A stretch of DNA of 64,000 nt. Origin: Lysinibacillus sphaericus (GTDB lineage Bacteria > Bacillota > Bacilli > Bacillales_A > Planococcaceae). The DNA is taken from contig NZ_SADV01000021.1 in NCBI RefSeq assembly GCF_006864135.1, positions 1-64,000 of the forward strand, written 5' to 3'. Under the pieces are notes generated by a model, which did not search any database, had not been told where the DNA came from, and saw nothing but the letters and a program-made list of their open reading frames with translations. Both the position numbers and the translations under genes were made by a program. This document shows positions 54,443 to 63,224 of the stretch, one piece after another. Position 1 is the first letter of the stretch, and every line of letters begins with the position of its first letter.

Positions 54443-54871
54443 ATGAAAAACAGACAAGCCACAACTAATGACTATGAAACTATTATAAATCTTTGGGATA
54501 GATCCGTTACCAAAACCCACGATTTTTTAAGTTTAAAAGATAAGGAAGACATTAAACAGGAAATTCCTATGTATTTCCCACATCTTGATGTGAGACTTTG
54601 GTATGTGGAAAATGAATTGATAGGTTTTTCTGGGACGAATAATCAGCACTTAGAAATGCTATTTTTAGAACCTGCTGAGATTGGAAAAGGTTATGGAAAA
54701 CAATTAATACAACAACTCATTAGAGATTTTAATATAAGGTCTGTTGATGTCAACAAAGACAATGAAAACGCAAAGATGTTTTATTTGAAAAACGGTTTTA
54801 CTATTGTTAGTGAAGAACCAACAGACAGTTCAGGTCGCCATTATCCAATACTTCATCTAGTCTTAACGTAA
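54443..54871 (+). CDS. GNAT family N-acetyltransferase
   Basis: 142 residues. Motif A is EIGKGYGKQLIQQL; motif B ends MFYLKNGFTIVSE. Overall similar to YjaB-type acetyltransferases. AAAGGAGAG precedes the ATG. A strong terminator follows. Confidence 0.82.
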   Translation: MKNRQATTNDYETIINLWDRSVTKTHDFLSLKDKEDIKQEIPMYFPHLDVRLWYVENELIGFSGTNNQHLEMLFLEPAEIGKGYGKQLIQQLIRDFNIRSVDVNKDNENAKMFYLKNGFTIVSEEPTDSSGRHYPILHLVLT

Positions 54872-54937
54872 TTAGCAGAGGCCATCCCGCTACTTTATTC
54901 ATAGGCTATGTTAAATTTTAATATTGATTTTCATATT

Positions 54938-54977
54938 AAAAAATTTAGGGATACCTAAATGGTTCCCTAAATTTTTT
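54938..54977 (+). terminator. intrinsic terminator after the GNAT gene
   Basis: 14-bp stem AAAAAATTTAGGGA/TCCCTAAATTTTTT. Confidence 0.8.
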
Positions 54978-55069
54978 AATAATAATGCCATTTTGAATTT
55001 GTGCTTAGATTTGAATTAAGATAATTTAGATACTGAATTATGAAAGACTTAAACTATCATAGGTATCTG

Positions 55070-55180
55070 TCATTTCTTGGTGTTTTTATTACTACGACGA
55101 TCGACAAAAAAGAACCAAGCTAGTTAATTATCAAGATATTTGGTAGCCACACCTTTAAAGCTTGTCGATCCATTTGTTTC
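55070..55180 (-). mobile_element. C-terminal remnant of an IS transposase
   Basis: On the minus strand FKGVATKYLDN, an in-frame TAA where Tyr is expected, then LAWFFFVDRRSNK and a stop. The phrase GVATKYLxNYLxWF is the usual end of IS1595/IS1016-like transposases. No inverted repeats were seen. Confidence 0.45.
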
Positions 55181-55230
55181 AAATAAAAGCATACCTTTAA
55201 AAAAGTTTGATCAAAATATTCCCTAAAAAT

Positions 55231-55533
55231 TTAATAATGAATATCATGTAACTTCATTTTTTCCAATTCTTTCTTTCTTTTATTTTTTAGAGATTCCCTT
55301 CCTTTAGCCCAAGTTCCTAATAAAAACAACGTACCAGCAACTGCAACTTTAATGAGTGAAGATATATTGACATTTCCCGTTCTAGTTATCCACCATCCAA
55401 AAATAAAAACTAAATACAGAATAGGTACAATTGCTCCAAAGTAAACGTTGGCTCTTCTAGATAAAAAAGATTGAACTCCTATTATTACAATGGCTATTAA
55501 AATGGCTATCAACCATTTATAATTTGGATCCAT
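55231..55533 (-). CDS. membrane protein, unknown
   Basis: 100 residues with three hydrophobic helices and a Lys-rich tail (KNKRKKELEKMKLH). Starts at the last base of the preceding 77-residue gene (TAATG), so the two form a coupled pair. Not recognised. Confidence 0.55.
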   Translation of the reverse strand: MDPNYKWLIAILIAIVIIGVQSFLSRRANVYFGAIVPILYLVFIFGWWITRTGNVNISSLIKVAVAGTLFLLGTWAKGRESLKNKRKKELEKMKLHDIHY

Positions 55534-55766
55534 TATTCATCATTCCTTTCGCTTTTATATTTATCAATAATCATTTTTGCCGTCTCTAAACTCAACCGTT
55601 CATCAATAACCAAATTTTTAATCATATTTACAAACTCCAGGTCTTCCGTATTGCTATTCAGTTCAATTTTTTTAATTAAAGTATCTAATTTAGTCCTTAC
55701 AGTCGGATATGAGAACAGTTTTTTAGACGTAGAAACTTTCCGTTGGGCTAATGCTAGGTTTATCAT
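55533..55766 (-). CDS. small helical protein paired with the membrane protein
   Basis: 77 residues, soluble and helical (EDLEFVNMIKNLVIDERL, SLETAKMIIDKYKSE). There is no convincing ribosome site before the ATG, and the frame is open a little further upstream, so the N-terminus may be shortened. The pairing with a membrane protein gene suggests a regulator plus membrane partner. Unidentified. Confidence 0.45.
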   Translation of the reverse strand: MINLALAQRKVSTSKKLFSYPTVRTKLDTLIKKIELNSNTEDLEFVNMIKNLVIDERLSLETAKMIIDKYKSERNDE

Positions 55767-55923
55767 TTGTTCAAATGTTTTGTGGAATTATTGTCGTTTG
55801 AATGGGCATTGTTTTAAAAAATGAGGATCATCTGTAAAAGCATGGACTTGTCTTAATTATAGTAGGAATCTTAGGAGGCTGCCGGGTGGATATTTAATTG
55901 GTTTATACTTGTAGGCTAAGAAG
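55767..55923 (+). other. gap with a membrane-protein scrap
   Basis: On the plus strand around 55845-55918 LVLIIVGILGG and, in another frame, PGGYLIGLYL-stop appear. This looks like the end of a lost small membrane protein. Confidence 0.25.
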
Positions 55924-55956
55924 CAAAAAAGCACTAACATGCAAACCGTCAGTGCC
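55924..55956 (-). terminator. intrinsic terminator of the O-methyltransferase operon
   Basis: Stem GCACTGAC/GTTAGTGC with one mismatch, then TTTTTT on the minus strand, 24 bases past the stop. Confidence 0.7.
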
Positions 55957-55979
55957 TCCTCGTATTAAAACGACCCTTA

Positions 55980-56615
55980 TTACTTCACTTGTGAAAGTGT
56001 CATACCATCACCAATTGGAATAATAATCGACTCTAATTGAGGGTGGTTCGCTACTGCTTCATTGAATTTCTTCATTATTTCCGTATATCGTTTTGGTTTG
56101 GCATTTGGATCTGCCACACTTCCTGCAGCAAGCACATTGTCAGTAACTATGATTGCATCGGGATTTGCTAGCTGTACACAGTAATTTAAATAGTTTTCAT
56201 AATTATCCTTATCAGCATCGATAAAGAAAAAATCGAATCGCTCATTTCTTTGTACTAGTTTTTCAAGACTTTCCAATGCAGGTCCTGTTATATAGGTTAC
56301 CTGTTCACCAAAACCTGCCTTCGATAAATTACCATATGCTAACTGTGCGTATTTTTCCTCTAATTCTAGAGAGGTTAATTTTCCAGCACTGCCGAACCCT
56401 CTTGCTAGACAAATTCCACTGTATCCACCGAGAGCCCCTACTTCAAGAATGTTTTTAGCTCCTGTCATTGTGACAAGCATTGTTAAAAGTTTTCCAGAGG
56501 AAGGAGAAACAGAAATGGCGGGCATTGCGTTTTCTTCAATAGATGTAATGACCTCTTCTAAAATAGCATCTTCGTTATAAAACACGGCATCAATGTACTG
56601 ATTAATTATTTTCAT
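55980..56615 (-). CDS. O-methyltransferase (class I, caffeoyl-CoA OMT-like)
   Basis: 211 residues. SAM motif I ILEVGALGGYSGICLARG, metal/substrate Asp in FFIDADKDNYENYL and IVTDNVLAAGSV. Mg-dependent OMTs of this type methylate catechol-like groups or modified tRNA (TrmR). GAAGGG lies upstream. Overlaps the preceding 121-residue gene by 14 bases, hence the same operon and the same regulated promoter. Confidence 0.85.
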   Translation of the reverse strand: MKIINQYIDAVFYNEDAILEEVITSIEENAMPAISVSPSSGKLLTMLVTMTGAKNILEVGALGGYSGICLARGFGSAGKLTSLELEEKYAQLAYGNLSKAGFGEQVTYITGPALESLEKLVQRNERFDFFFIDADKDNYENYLNYCVQLANPDAIIVTDNVLAAGSVADPNAKPKRYTEIMKKFNEAVANHPQLESIIIPIGDGMTLSQVK

Positions 56616-56967
56616 TCAGGTTATTCCCTTCCTCATCATTTTTTAAAGATTTTTCATTATCTTCTTCACTGTCAGATGGAGCCATTGTTTCACTTTCATG
56701 TATTTCAAATAATTGAATGAACTCATTGATGACCATATCAATGGCTTTTAATTCACCCACTAATATTGGCTGAATAGATTGAAACTCTGGTTGCTCTAAT
56801 TGTTGCTTAATCGTTGTACGCTTTAACTTCATCATCTCTAAAAAAGCAATGGCTCTTCCACGTCGGAAAGTTTTAGGTCCTCGTTGATGAGAGCCATCTC
56901 TTCCTCTGTAACGTCCCCCACGATGATGTCCCTCTTCCCTAAATTCCTTCATTTTTTCACTTCTCAT
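56602..56967 (-). CDS. small basic/acidic protein, possible regulator
   Basis: 121 residues. A Gly/His/Arg-rich head (EEGHHRGGRYRGRDGSHQRG) is followed by a helical part (RRGRAIAFLEMMKLKRTTIK ... ELKAIDMVINEFIQLFEI) and an acidic tail. ATG 56967 is chosen for AAAGGGG 7 bases upstream. The His/Gly-rich head recalls metal-sensing regulators of the YqjI/PadR type, but no clear winged helix is seen, so the role stays open. Confidence 0.6.
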   Translation of the reverse strand: MRSEKMKEFREEGHHRGGRYRGRDGSHQRGPKTFRRGRAIAFLEMMKLKRTTIKQQLEQPEFQSIQPILVGELKAIDMVINEFIQLFEIHESETMAPSDSEEDNEKSLKNDEEGNNLNENN

Positions 56968-56985
56968 TTTTAAACCCCTTTCATC

Positions 56986-57046
56986 GTATACATTCGTATA
57001 CACTTAAGTCCATTTTGATTGTATACAAACGTATACATTTTGTCAA
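56986..57046 (-). promoter_or_regulatory. promoter with two GTATAC palindromic operators
   Basis: On the minus strand TTGACA (57046-57041), 17 bases, TACAAT (57023-57018). A perfect palindrome TGTATAC-N4-GTATACA (57020-57037) covers the spacer and -10 box; a second, GTATAC-N4-GTATAC (56986-57001), lies just downstream of the expected start point. This is the layout of a tightly repressed promoter. Confidence 0.7.
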
Positions 57047-57189
57047 TTATCTTTATTCATTTTCCCATTACTTTACCTATAAGTAGTTTGAAATATTTAC
57101 CTCTTCTAGTTTTTCCATTAAACTGTATGTATCAGCCAAATTAATTTGGAAGGGAAATTCGTTTAGTAGCATGTCATACGTGAAAAGGT

Positions 57190-57537
57190 AGTATTATTGT
57201 TTATTTTTTTGTAATGAAACAGTAACAGTAGATACTTTTGAATCTAAAAAACCTGAGGCAGCAGAAGTTTTAAGATTGGACGACCATGCAGATATTTTTC
57301 AGTGGGAAGGGAACATTTTACAAACCAATATAGAATGGATTGATAAACTTGAACTCAATGAAAAAATATATTGGTGAGATCGAATTTAATGCAACTAAAG
57401 CTGAGGATTTTAAAAATGGTACAGCCAGCCTTTTACCAATTGGTGCAAAAATTTATTCTGTAAAAAAACGTGATGATATTTTCATCGTAAAATTTGACAA
57501 TGTGGTTAAACGATATTTAATTCTATCTGAGGGCTGA
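57190..57537 (+). pseudogene. broken small lipoprotein or exported protein gene
   Basis: A hydrophobic start with CNETVTVDTFESKKPEAAE (lipoprotein-like Cys) runs on in one frame to KLELNEKIYW-stop near 57375, then in the next frame YIGEIEFNATKAEDFKNG to the end at 57537 (YLILSEG). One lost base near 57365 explains the join; the signal peptide is also out of frame around a seven-T run. Not a known family to me. It ends 21 bases before the metallopeptidase gene. Confidence 0.55.
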
Positions 57538-57558
57538 TTTCTTTGAAAGGAGACGAAC

Positions 57559-58401
57559 ATGTTCATTCATGATACAGTGACAGATTTCACCGATAATTAT
57601 CTGCCTACCATCGATTATTTAAAGAAATATTATGAAAAGCATGCGAGCCATTTTGAAGAATACTTTCGATATCATTGCCATAATGTAGATAAAAAAATGA
57701 AAATGGCTATTCCAAAGCACCAAGAAAAGATTTCAACGTTCATTGAAATAAAAGATAAAATGCCTAAGCTTATTAGTGATATTGCAAGGGACTATGAGCA
57801 GATGTACGATATCGCATTTACAAAAGATGTACATTTGATTATAGGTTTATACGGAAGTAATGCTTTTACTTACCGACAAATCATACCCGAAATTGCATTT
57901 TGTTTAGAGAAACTTTCCCCTCAAGATCGCCATTTACAAATTATTATTGCTCATGAGTTTGGGCACGCTTTACACCATTTATTATCCGAAAGAAGCGGTG
58001 TTGATTGGACAATGGTAGACTGGGAGAGCCCATTCACTTGGCTTTTGCAGGAAGGTATTGCAACGTATTTTTCTACAAAGGTGGTACGTGCGAGGAAAGA
58101 TGAATACTTTGCGTTTCAAGAAGACTTAGAGTGGATAACATTTGCTACAAATAATAAACAAATAATTATTGAAGCGTTTTTAAGCGATTTAACTTCAAGA
58201 GCAGTTTATCTTGAATGGTTCTCTATTAATGGAGGTAAACGATTTGGTATTCATCGCTTAGCTTATTTTATCGCATATGAATTCATACAAAGTTGCCTTC
58301 AAGAACTTGAAGAATTGGATGTTATTACATTATGGCGAAACGTTAACTATCAGGATATTATTTATCAACAGTTAACCAAAATGACAAAGAAAAATGGATG
58401 A
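57559..58401 (+). CDS. zinc metallopeptidase-like protein (HExxH)
   Basis: 280 residues. Zinc motif IIIAHEFGHALHH (HExxH) near residue 140, with a further acidic ligand candidate in LLQEGIATYFS about 30 residues later, the gluzincin layout. Without a signal peptide it should be cytosolic. Similar to uncharacterised DUF2268-like or aminopeptidase-fold proteins of bacilli. GAAAGGAGAC precedes the start. Confidence 0.75.
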   Translation: MFIHDTVTDFTDNYLPTIDYLKKYYEKHASHFEEYFRYHCHNVDKKMKMAIPKHQEKISTFIEIKDKMPKLISDIARDYEQMYDIAFTKDVHLIIGLYGSNAFTYRQIIPEIAFCLEKLSPQDRHLQIIIAHEFGHALHHLLSERSGVDWTMVDWESPFTWLLQEGIATYFSTKVVRARKDEYFAFQEDLEWITFATNNKQIIIEAFLSDLTSRAVYLEWFSINGGKRFGIHRLAYFIAYEFIQSCLQELEELDVITLWRNVNYQDIIYQQLTKMTKKNG

Positions 58402-58450
58402 ATTAACCATTTATAATGCAAATGACTACGATTTTTTTAGCAAATCTTTT

Positions 58451-58480
58451 GAGGTCATCTTTCTGAAGATGACCTTTTTG
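58451..58480 (+). terminator. intrinsic terminator
   Basis: 10-bp stem AGGTCATCTT/AAGATGACCT and a T run, 50 bases after the metallopeptidase gene. Confidence 0.8.
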
Positions 58481-58548
58481 TCTATGGAAGAAAAGAAAAA
58501 GACGTTTCTAGACGCCTTTCCTCTACTCAAGTAATATTCTAATAACTT

Positions 58549-59448
58549 TTATTTTGTTTTATCGTTCATCTTATTAATTAGTTGAACAGCTTCATCAATA
58601 TGAGACACATTCAAAATTTTCATGTTGATATTTTGATCCTTTTGAATCTGTGCGGCTTCTTCTGCATTTTTTGTGGGAATAATCATGAAAGGTAAACCGT
58701 ATTTCTCTGCGATTAGCATTTTTTCTTTTAGTATCCCTATAGGTAGGACGTCACCCGTTTCGCTTATTGCTCCAGTCACTGCAATGGCTACGTTGTTTTG
58801 TAAATCGCCTCGTATAATGAGCCCTGTTAGTGCTAGCCCTAACCCAGCACTATTTCCACCAATATTATCTTGATTAAAAAATTCATTCATACGTACATCT
58901 TCTTTACCTAGATAATGATTAACGTTGTCTTTCATTTGCTCTAATTCATTCTTCTGAAGATGAAGCCACTTTAAAATTTGCTGGTTTTTGCTCTTATAAA
59001 GAACTAAATTCGTAATTTCATCCACATTTACAAAAGGCACTTGTTGTTTATTTAAAAGATCTTCAACAGATTGAATACTCGTCATAAATTGAAAATCTAC
59101 TCTATTTACGCCGATTAAATAAATTTCACTACCTTTGGCATGTAATGGCTCTGTGTATATGTATGCGACATGAGAAGTTCCTTCATAAAATATAAGGGGG
59201 AATTCGAAACAAAATAGCAAGAACATTATATAAGTAGCGTGCATGATTCTTCTTTTATATAGTTTGTTTCTCAGTAAGATCCGAGCTATTAATAAGATGA
59301 TAAAATTAATCAATAGTAAAATAACAAAAGAAATTCCGCCTATTATATCTTGAAGATACAAAAATAAAATGACACCATAATAGAGAAATACAAAAAAGAA
59401 AGTCACGATATAAAGCAAACTTATTTTGCGATTAGAAATATTCTTCAC
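58549..59448 (-). CDS. membrane protein with Lon-type (S16) peptidase domain
   Basis: 299 residues. Three or four membrane helices fill residues 8-85; an outside-facing domain follows, and residues 190-280 are a Lon proteolytic domain: the catalytic Ser in GGNSAGLGLALTGL and Lys in PIGILKEKMLIAEKYG. There is no ATPase or PDZ domain. Such ATP-independent S16 proteins act at the membrane surface (compare YlbL, which has PDZ). The GTG start is tight against AAGGA, so the true start may be different. Confidence 0.78.
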   Translation of the reverse strand: MKNISNRKISLLYIVTFFFVFLYYGVILFLYLQDIIGGISFVILLLINFIILLIARILLRNKLYKRRIMHATYIMFLLFCFEFPLIFYEGTSHVAYIYTEPLHAKGSEIYLIGVNRVDFQFMTSIQSVEDLLNKQQVPFVNVDEITNLVLYKSKNQQILKWLHLQKNELEQMKDNVNHYLGKEDVRMNEFFNQDNIGGNSAGLGLALTGLIIRGDLQNNVAIAVTGAISETGDVLPIGILKEKMLIAEKYGLPFMIIPTKNAEEAAQIQKDQNINMKILNVSHIDEAVQLINKMNDKTK

Positions 59449-59613
59449 TCCTTACTTTAATATTTGTCTAATTTTAAATTTAGGATTTTAATCTTTAACA
59501 TCCCAATTTATTTATTCCTGAAATCCTTTGATAATCCTTCTTATTCGAAAATCTAATTGATTCTTACTTCTTCCCTACATTACACACTTTCATATTTTTT
59601 TAATTTCCTGAAC
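59449..59613. other. gap, no gene
   Basis: AT-rich; should contain the S16 gene promoter. Nothing else seen. Confidence 0.4.
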
Positions 59614-59650
59614 AACAAAAAAAGCGTTAACCCTTTTCGATTAACGCCCC
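59614..59650 (-). terminator. intrinsic terminator
   Basis: 7-bp stem GCGTTAA/TTAACGC followed by TTTTTTT on the minus strand; ends the transcript of the NAD(P)-binding protein gene. Confidence 0.7.
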
Positions 59651-59748
59651 CCTAAAGCTGAACAAAGTTCTACCAACCTTTAAAACATGTTTTTTTTCAG
59701 TCTCTTTTTGTCTCTTCTTATAATTTAATTACGTATTTGTTTGAAAAT

Positions 59749-60369
59749 CTAATACGCAATACCTACACGCGATTTCACATATTCTTTACTCTGAATTTGT
59801 AGATAGGCAAACTCTGCGGTATCTGCTACAGATATTTCTACCCCACCATCCGGTAAAAAGTCTCGTTCGATACGATAAGTGCCCGTATATTCACCATCCG
59901 GTAAGTATGTCGGACAGACAATTGTCCAATCAGTATTAGAGTTTTTCAATAAATGATAGACTTTATGATGCTCCTCTGCCGCAAAGGTTGTTTTTCTTTT
60001 TGATTCGCTCGATTGATAACGTAAAATACTTGGTGTCAATCGACTTTGTAGAATACTAGCTGTTCCGACAGTTATCATTCTTTTCACATGCTCTTTTTCC
60101 ATTGCATCAAGAATTAGCGGCATACTTTCAGTTAATGTATTTGTGCCATCAGTATTTAATGCACTAATTACAATATCTACATTCGCCATGACCTTTGCTA
60201 TATCTTGTTTTTCTAAAACATTTCCTTGTACAATATGTAAATTTTCATCATTTATTTTTAGTTTATTTGGGTGACGAACTAAAGCTGTAACGCTATGTTT
60301 ATCTCGTAACGCTAGGGAAACTATATGGCTACCAACGCGTCCAGTGGCACCTAAAACTAAAATTCTCAC
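59749..60369 (-). CDS. NAD(P)-binding atypical SDR (NmrA/YwnB-like)
   Basis: 206 residues. N-terminal MRILVLGATGRVGSHIVSLA gives the GxxGxxG dinucleotide loop; VVISALNTDG and later MITVGTASIL are typical of the NAD(P)H-binding (PF13460) family. No classical YxxxK is seen. Such proteins reduce flavins or quinones or act as redox sensors. GTG 60369 is preferred with GAGGTGA upstream. Confidence 0.78.
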   Translation of the reverse strand: MRILVLGATGRVGSHIVSLALRDKHSVTALVRHPNKLKINDENLHIVQGNVLEKQDIAKVMANVDIVISALNTDGTNTLTESMPLILDAMEKEHVKRMITVGTASILQSRLTPSILRYQSSESKRKTTFAAEEHHKVYHLLKNSNTDWTIVCPTYLPDGEYTGTYRIERDFLPDGGVEISVADTAEFAYLQIQSKEYVKSRVGIAY

Positions 60370-60445
60370 TATGATCACCTCGTTTCTTGATTATAGCATA
60401 CAAATGTTCTGTAACGATTTAGAGGTCTCTTATCCTTAAGCGTTG

Positions 60446-60835
60446 TTAATGAACATCAGTAAGTCTGATATTAACGATAAATAGCTGAAGATCATTAGTT
60501 TCCGCGATACTATTGACGATATTTTGGATTTCGCTTTCTGTACTCTTTTCGAGTTTATCTAAATTATGTAATTGTATCGTTATTAGTTGATTGCTCGGAG
60601 TTTCAATTAAGTAGCCGATTGTACTATCTGGAAAATAGCCTGCTGCTCGTAACGCTACTATAATTTTTTGTGTAAAATTCGTGCTTTGTAATTTTTCACC
60701 AATTTCTTCACTATAATTTGTATCGGGATTTTTTTGAATGGGTCTTTCATATGAAGGTTGATTATATTTTAGCAATGCTGCAGTTACTAACATCAAGGAA
60801 AATAAAATAAAAAGGCCTTTTATTAATCCTCTCAT
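60446..60835 (-). CDS. membrane-anchored small protein, unknown
   Basis: 129 residues: one N-terminal helix (GLFILFSLMLVTAALL), then an extracytoplasmic alpha/beta domain (FTQKIIVALRAAGYFP, LITIQLHNLDKL). GGAGAG precedes ATG 60835. Not recognised. Confidence 0.55.
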   Translation of the reverse strand: MRGLIKGLFILFSLMLVTAALLKYNQPSYERPIQKNPDTNYSEEIGEKLQSTNFTQKIIVALRAAGYFPDSTIGYLIETPSNQLITIQLHNLDKLEKSTESEIQNIVNSIAETNDLQLFIVNIRLTDVH

Positions 60836-60997
60836 ATGTTCTCTCCATTTCATCTTTTTAATAGAATACGCTTATCATATTAAATAATGAATGAATCTCA
60901 CTGGCCCAATATGAAATATTTGTTTAATAATCCCCATAATATTTGCCAGACTAACATTTAGATAGCCTAGCAAGGGGACAATATTTACCTTAATCGT

Positions 60998-61300
60998 TTA
61001 TTCGTTTACGATTACTTTCACAACAGGTTCTAATTTTCCTACATATGCATCCCCAACATAATCAACATCTATTACTATAGCTCGTGGCACGAAACGTTGA
61101 ATGCTTTCCAAAAGACGTGCGGTGTTACGTCTTTTGACAAGCTGGAAAGGTGGAAGCGTGTCTAGTCTTAAACCATAATCTCTGTAAAAAGGGCAAGATA
61201 TTACGAAAGTAGATAATATAAAAGCTACATTTTGTAATATTTCATCAACACCTGTAGCATTAAAATCAATATTGCTTGTGGCGGTCACTTGATGTGTCAT
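60998..61300 (-). CDS. orphan gp25/GPW baseplate-like protein
   Basis: 100 residues with the gp25 (IraD/Gp25-like, PF04965) pattern: VDEILQNVAFILSTF, then CPFYRDYGLRLDTLPPF and a closing strand AYVGKLEPVVKVIV. gp25 forms part of the wedge of contractile phage tails and tailocins. No tail, sheath or other baseplate gene is near. GAAAGG precedes ATG 61300. The frame is intact. Confidence 0.65.
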   Translation of the reverse strand: MTHQVTATSNIDFNATGVDEILQNVAFILSTFVISCPFYRDYGLRLDTLPPFQLVKRRNTARLLESIQRFVPRAIVIDVDYVGDAYVGKLEPVVKVIVNE

Positions 61301-61532
61301 CCTATCAACCTTTCTTCTACGATACATGGAAAGATGTTAGTAATCTTTCTTAATATGAGCTTTTCATCGAAAAACGAGCACTTAGTTATTTATGCTAAAT
61401 GCTCAAAAGTTATGAACAAAGCACACATTCTCTATTGTATGTATTCGATTCAATGTATCGTTAAACAATTGCACAGTGTCAGGTTCCACATTCATCCCGC
61501 TTTTATCATTGGATTTCACATTAAAACATTAT

Positions 61533-61685
61533 TTATCTTATTAGTGCGTAATAAATCACATACAACCAACTTAAACAACCATGGATGATTGCCCATATAA
61601 TGGAATGATTTACACTCCAGGAAATAGTAATGGCTAATACGGAGCCAAAACTAATTCCGCTCTTAATAACTGTTTTGTTTTCCAT
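61533..61685 (-). CDS. conserved small membrane protein
   Basis: 50 residues: MENKTVIKSGISFGSVLAI then NHSIIWAIIHGCLSWLYVIY. Two hydrophobic helices. The wording SxNHSIIWxIIHGxxSWxYVIYY is widely conserved in bacilli, with no known role. AAGGTGAGG precedes ATG 61685. Confidence 0.7.
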   Translation of the reverse strand: MENKTVIKSGISFGSVLAITISWSVNHSIIWAIIHGCLSWLYVIYYALIR

Positions 61686-61806
61686 TTTCCTCACCTTCTT
61701 TACTTTGCTAATTTCAGAAGTTTGCCTCCTCATCATTATTCCTCCTAATCATGTCATCAATAGATGTTTGTTTGTAACATCTATCTTATGATTTATGATT
61801 TCACTG

Positions 61807-62490
61807 CTAATAAAAATCGCAATGAACACGCCATTCTTGTAGTTTTGGATTAAAAAAGAAATAGAAATTTCCATTATCGACGATATTGAAATATGCCTTC
61901 TCGTCTGAGGCAATCTGTAATACAAAGGGAAAGTCCTCACCGTAATCATGACCACTTTGACAAAACGCTGGATAGCCACCTATTTTATGAATAGCGTATA
62001 TTTCCTCTACAATATCATCGATGTATTCAAAATCCTCCTCGTGCTCTAACCTTAAAATTTCATCCTCCACATCAGATGGAATCCCACCTCCATCCCATGT
62101 TGGATAATCATTATCAATATGTTTTGGAATAAGCGGAAAAGCGCGAATACGGTCATGCTGCCAATTTTGCTGGATTAACCCTTCTATTGAGGTATATGCT
62201 CTTATTTCAAAAAAACGGCTAAGATCATCTTCTATGAGGTGATCAAATATTTCATCATTGATAAATAATGTTAGCAGTTCAATATGCTTTAGTGACGCAG
62301 GCACAAAAGAAAGGTCCTTTAAAAATAAGGTCGCTAGTGGCTGAAACCCTTGTGGCCTCTGTTCCTCAGGTAAAGACCATCCAACATAGCCAATCCAGCT
62401 TTCTAGCAGGTCATATGTAGGTCTAAACCCACCTGTTTCAAAAATCGTTGCCTGTCTCACTAGCTGTGCCTTAATATCATCAATTTCCAT
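61807..62490 (-). CDS. DUF1963 (YwqG-like) protein
   Basis: 227 residues. The DUF1963 signature is near the end: KIGGYPAFCQSGHDYGEDF and FNIVDNGNFYFFF. Family members are soluble and of unknown role, sometimes in polymorphic-toxin immunity loci. ATG 62490 follows GAGGGA; the gene overlaps the end of tag by 11 bases. Confidence 0.72.
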   Translation of the reverse strand: MEIDDIKAQLVRQATIFETGGFRPTYDLLESWIGYVGWSLPEEQRPQGFQPLATLFLKDLSFVPASLKHIELLTLFINDEIFDHLIEDDLSRFFEIRAYTSIEGLIQQNWQHDRIRAFPLIPKHIDNDYPTWDGGGIPSDVEDEILRLEHEEDFEYIDDIVEEIYAIHKIGGYPAFCQSGHDYGEDFPFVLQIASDEKAYFNIVDNGNFYFFFNPKLQEWRVHCDFY

Positions 62491-63055
62491 TAGCTGATCC
62501 CTCACTTCGACAAATACAATCTACGACATGATCATTAACCATTCCTGTTGCCTGCATAAATGAATAGCAAATCGTACTTCCAACAAATTTAAAGCCGTCT
62601 TTTTTTAATTGCTTGCTCATTCGTTCACTAATTTCTGTTGTAGCAGGTACATCAGCTATGGATGGCCATTCATTGCTAATCGGCTGATGATCCACAAATT
62701 CCCAAATATACTTAGAGAAGGAGCCGTATTTCTCTTGTATCCGTAGAAAGGCTTGAGCATTCGTCACAACACTAGCAATTTTAAGCTTATTACGTACGAT
62801 GCGAGAATCCTGACGAAGCTCCTGTAGCTTGTCATCCGTATAGAGTATGATTTTCGAAGCATCAAATTGATCGAAAGCTGCCCGGTAGCCTTCTCTTTTT
62901 TGTAGAATTGTCCACCAGCTAAGTCCAGCTTGTGCCCCCTCTAAACAGAGCATCTCAAATAAATACTGATCATCATAGACGGGAATACCCCATTCTTTGT
63001 CATGATACTCAACATATAAAGGTTCATCTAACTTGACCCATTCACATCTTTTCAT
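62480..63055 (-). CDS. tag: DNA-3-methyladenine glycosylase I
   Basis: 191 residues. MKRCEWVK supplies the zinc Cys, YHDKEWGIPVYDD and EGAQAGLSWWTILQKRE are Tag signatures, and NDHVVDCICR holds the remaining His and Cys ligands. It removes 3-methyladenine from alkylated DNA as the first step of base excision repair. Coupled to the DUF1963 gene. Confidence 0.9.
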   Translation of the reverse strand: MKRCEWVKLDEPLYVEYHDKEWGIPVYDDQYLFEMLCLEGAQAGLSWWTILQKREGYRAAFDQFDASKIILYTDDKLQELRQDSRIVRNKLKIASVVTNAQAFLRIQEKYGSFSKYIWEFVDHQPISNEWPSIADVPATTEISERMSKQLKKDGFKFVGSTICYSFMQATGMVNDHVVDCICRSEGSANGN

Positions 63056-63224
63056 TTATATATCCTCCATTTTATGTATTCATTTATCCCTATTATACAA
63101 AGCCAGCCTTTTTGTGTATTTTCCTTTATAGTAACGGTTTAAAACCCAACACTTTCAAACAGCTACTTGATTTCAGGTATTTGTTTTATAGGCTTTCATA
63201 TGATAATTAATTTTATAGAGCTCC

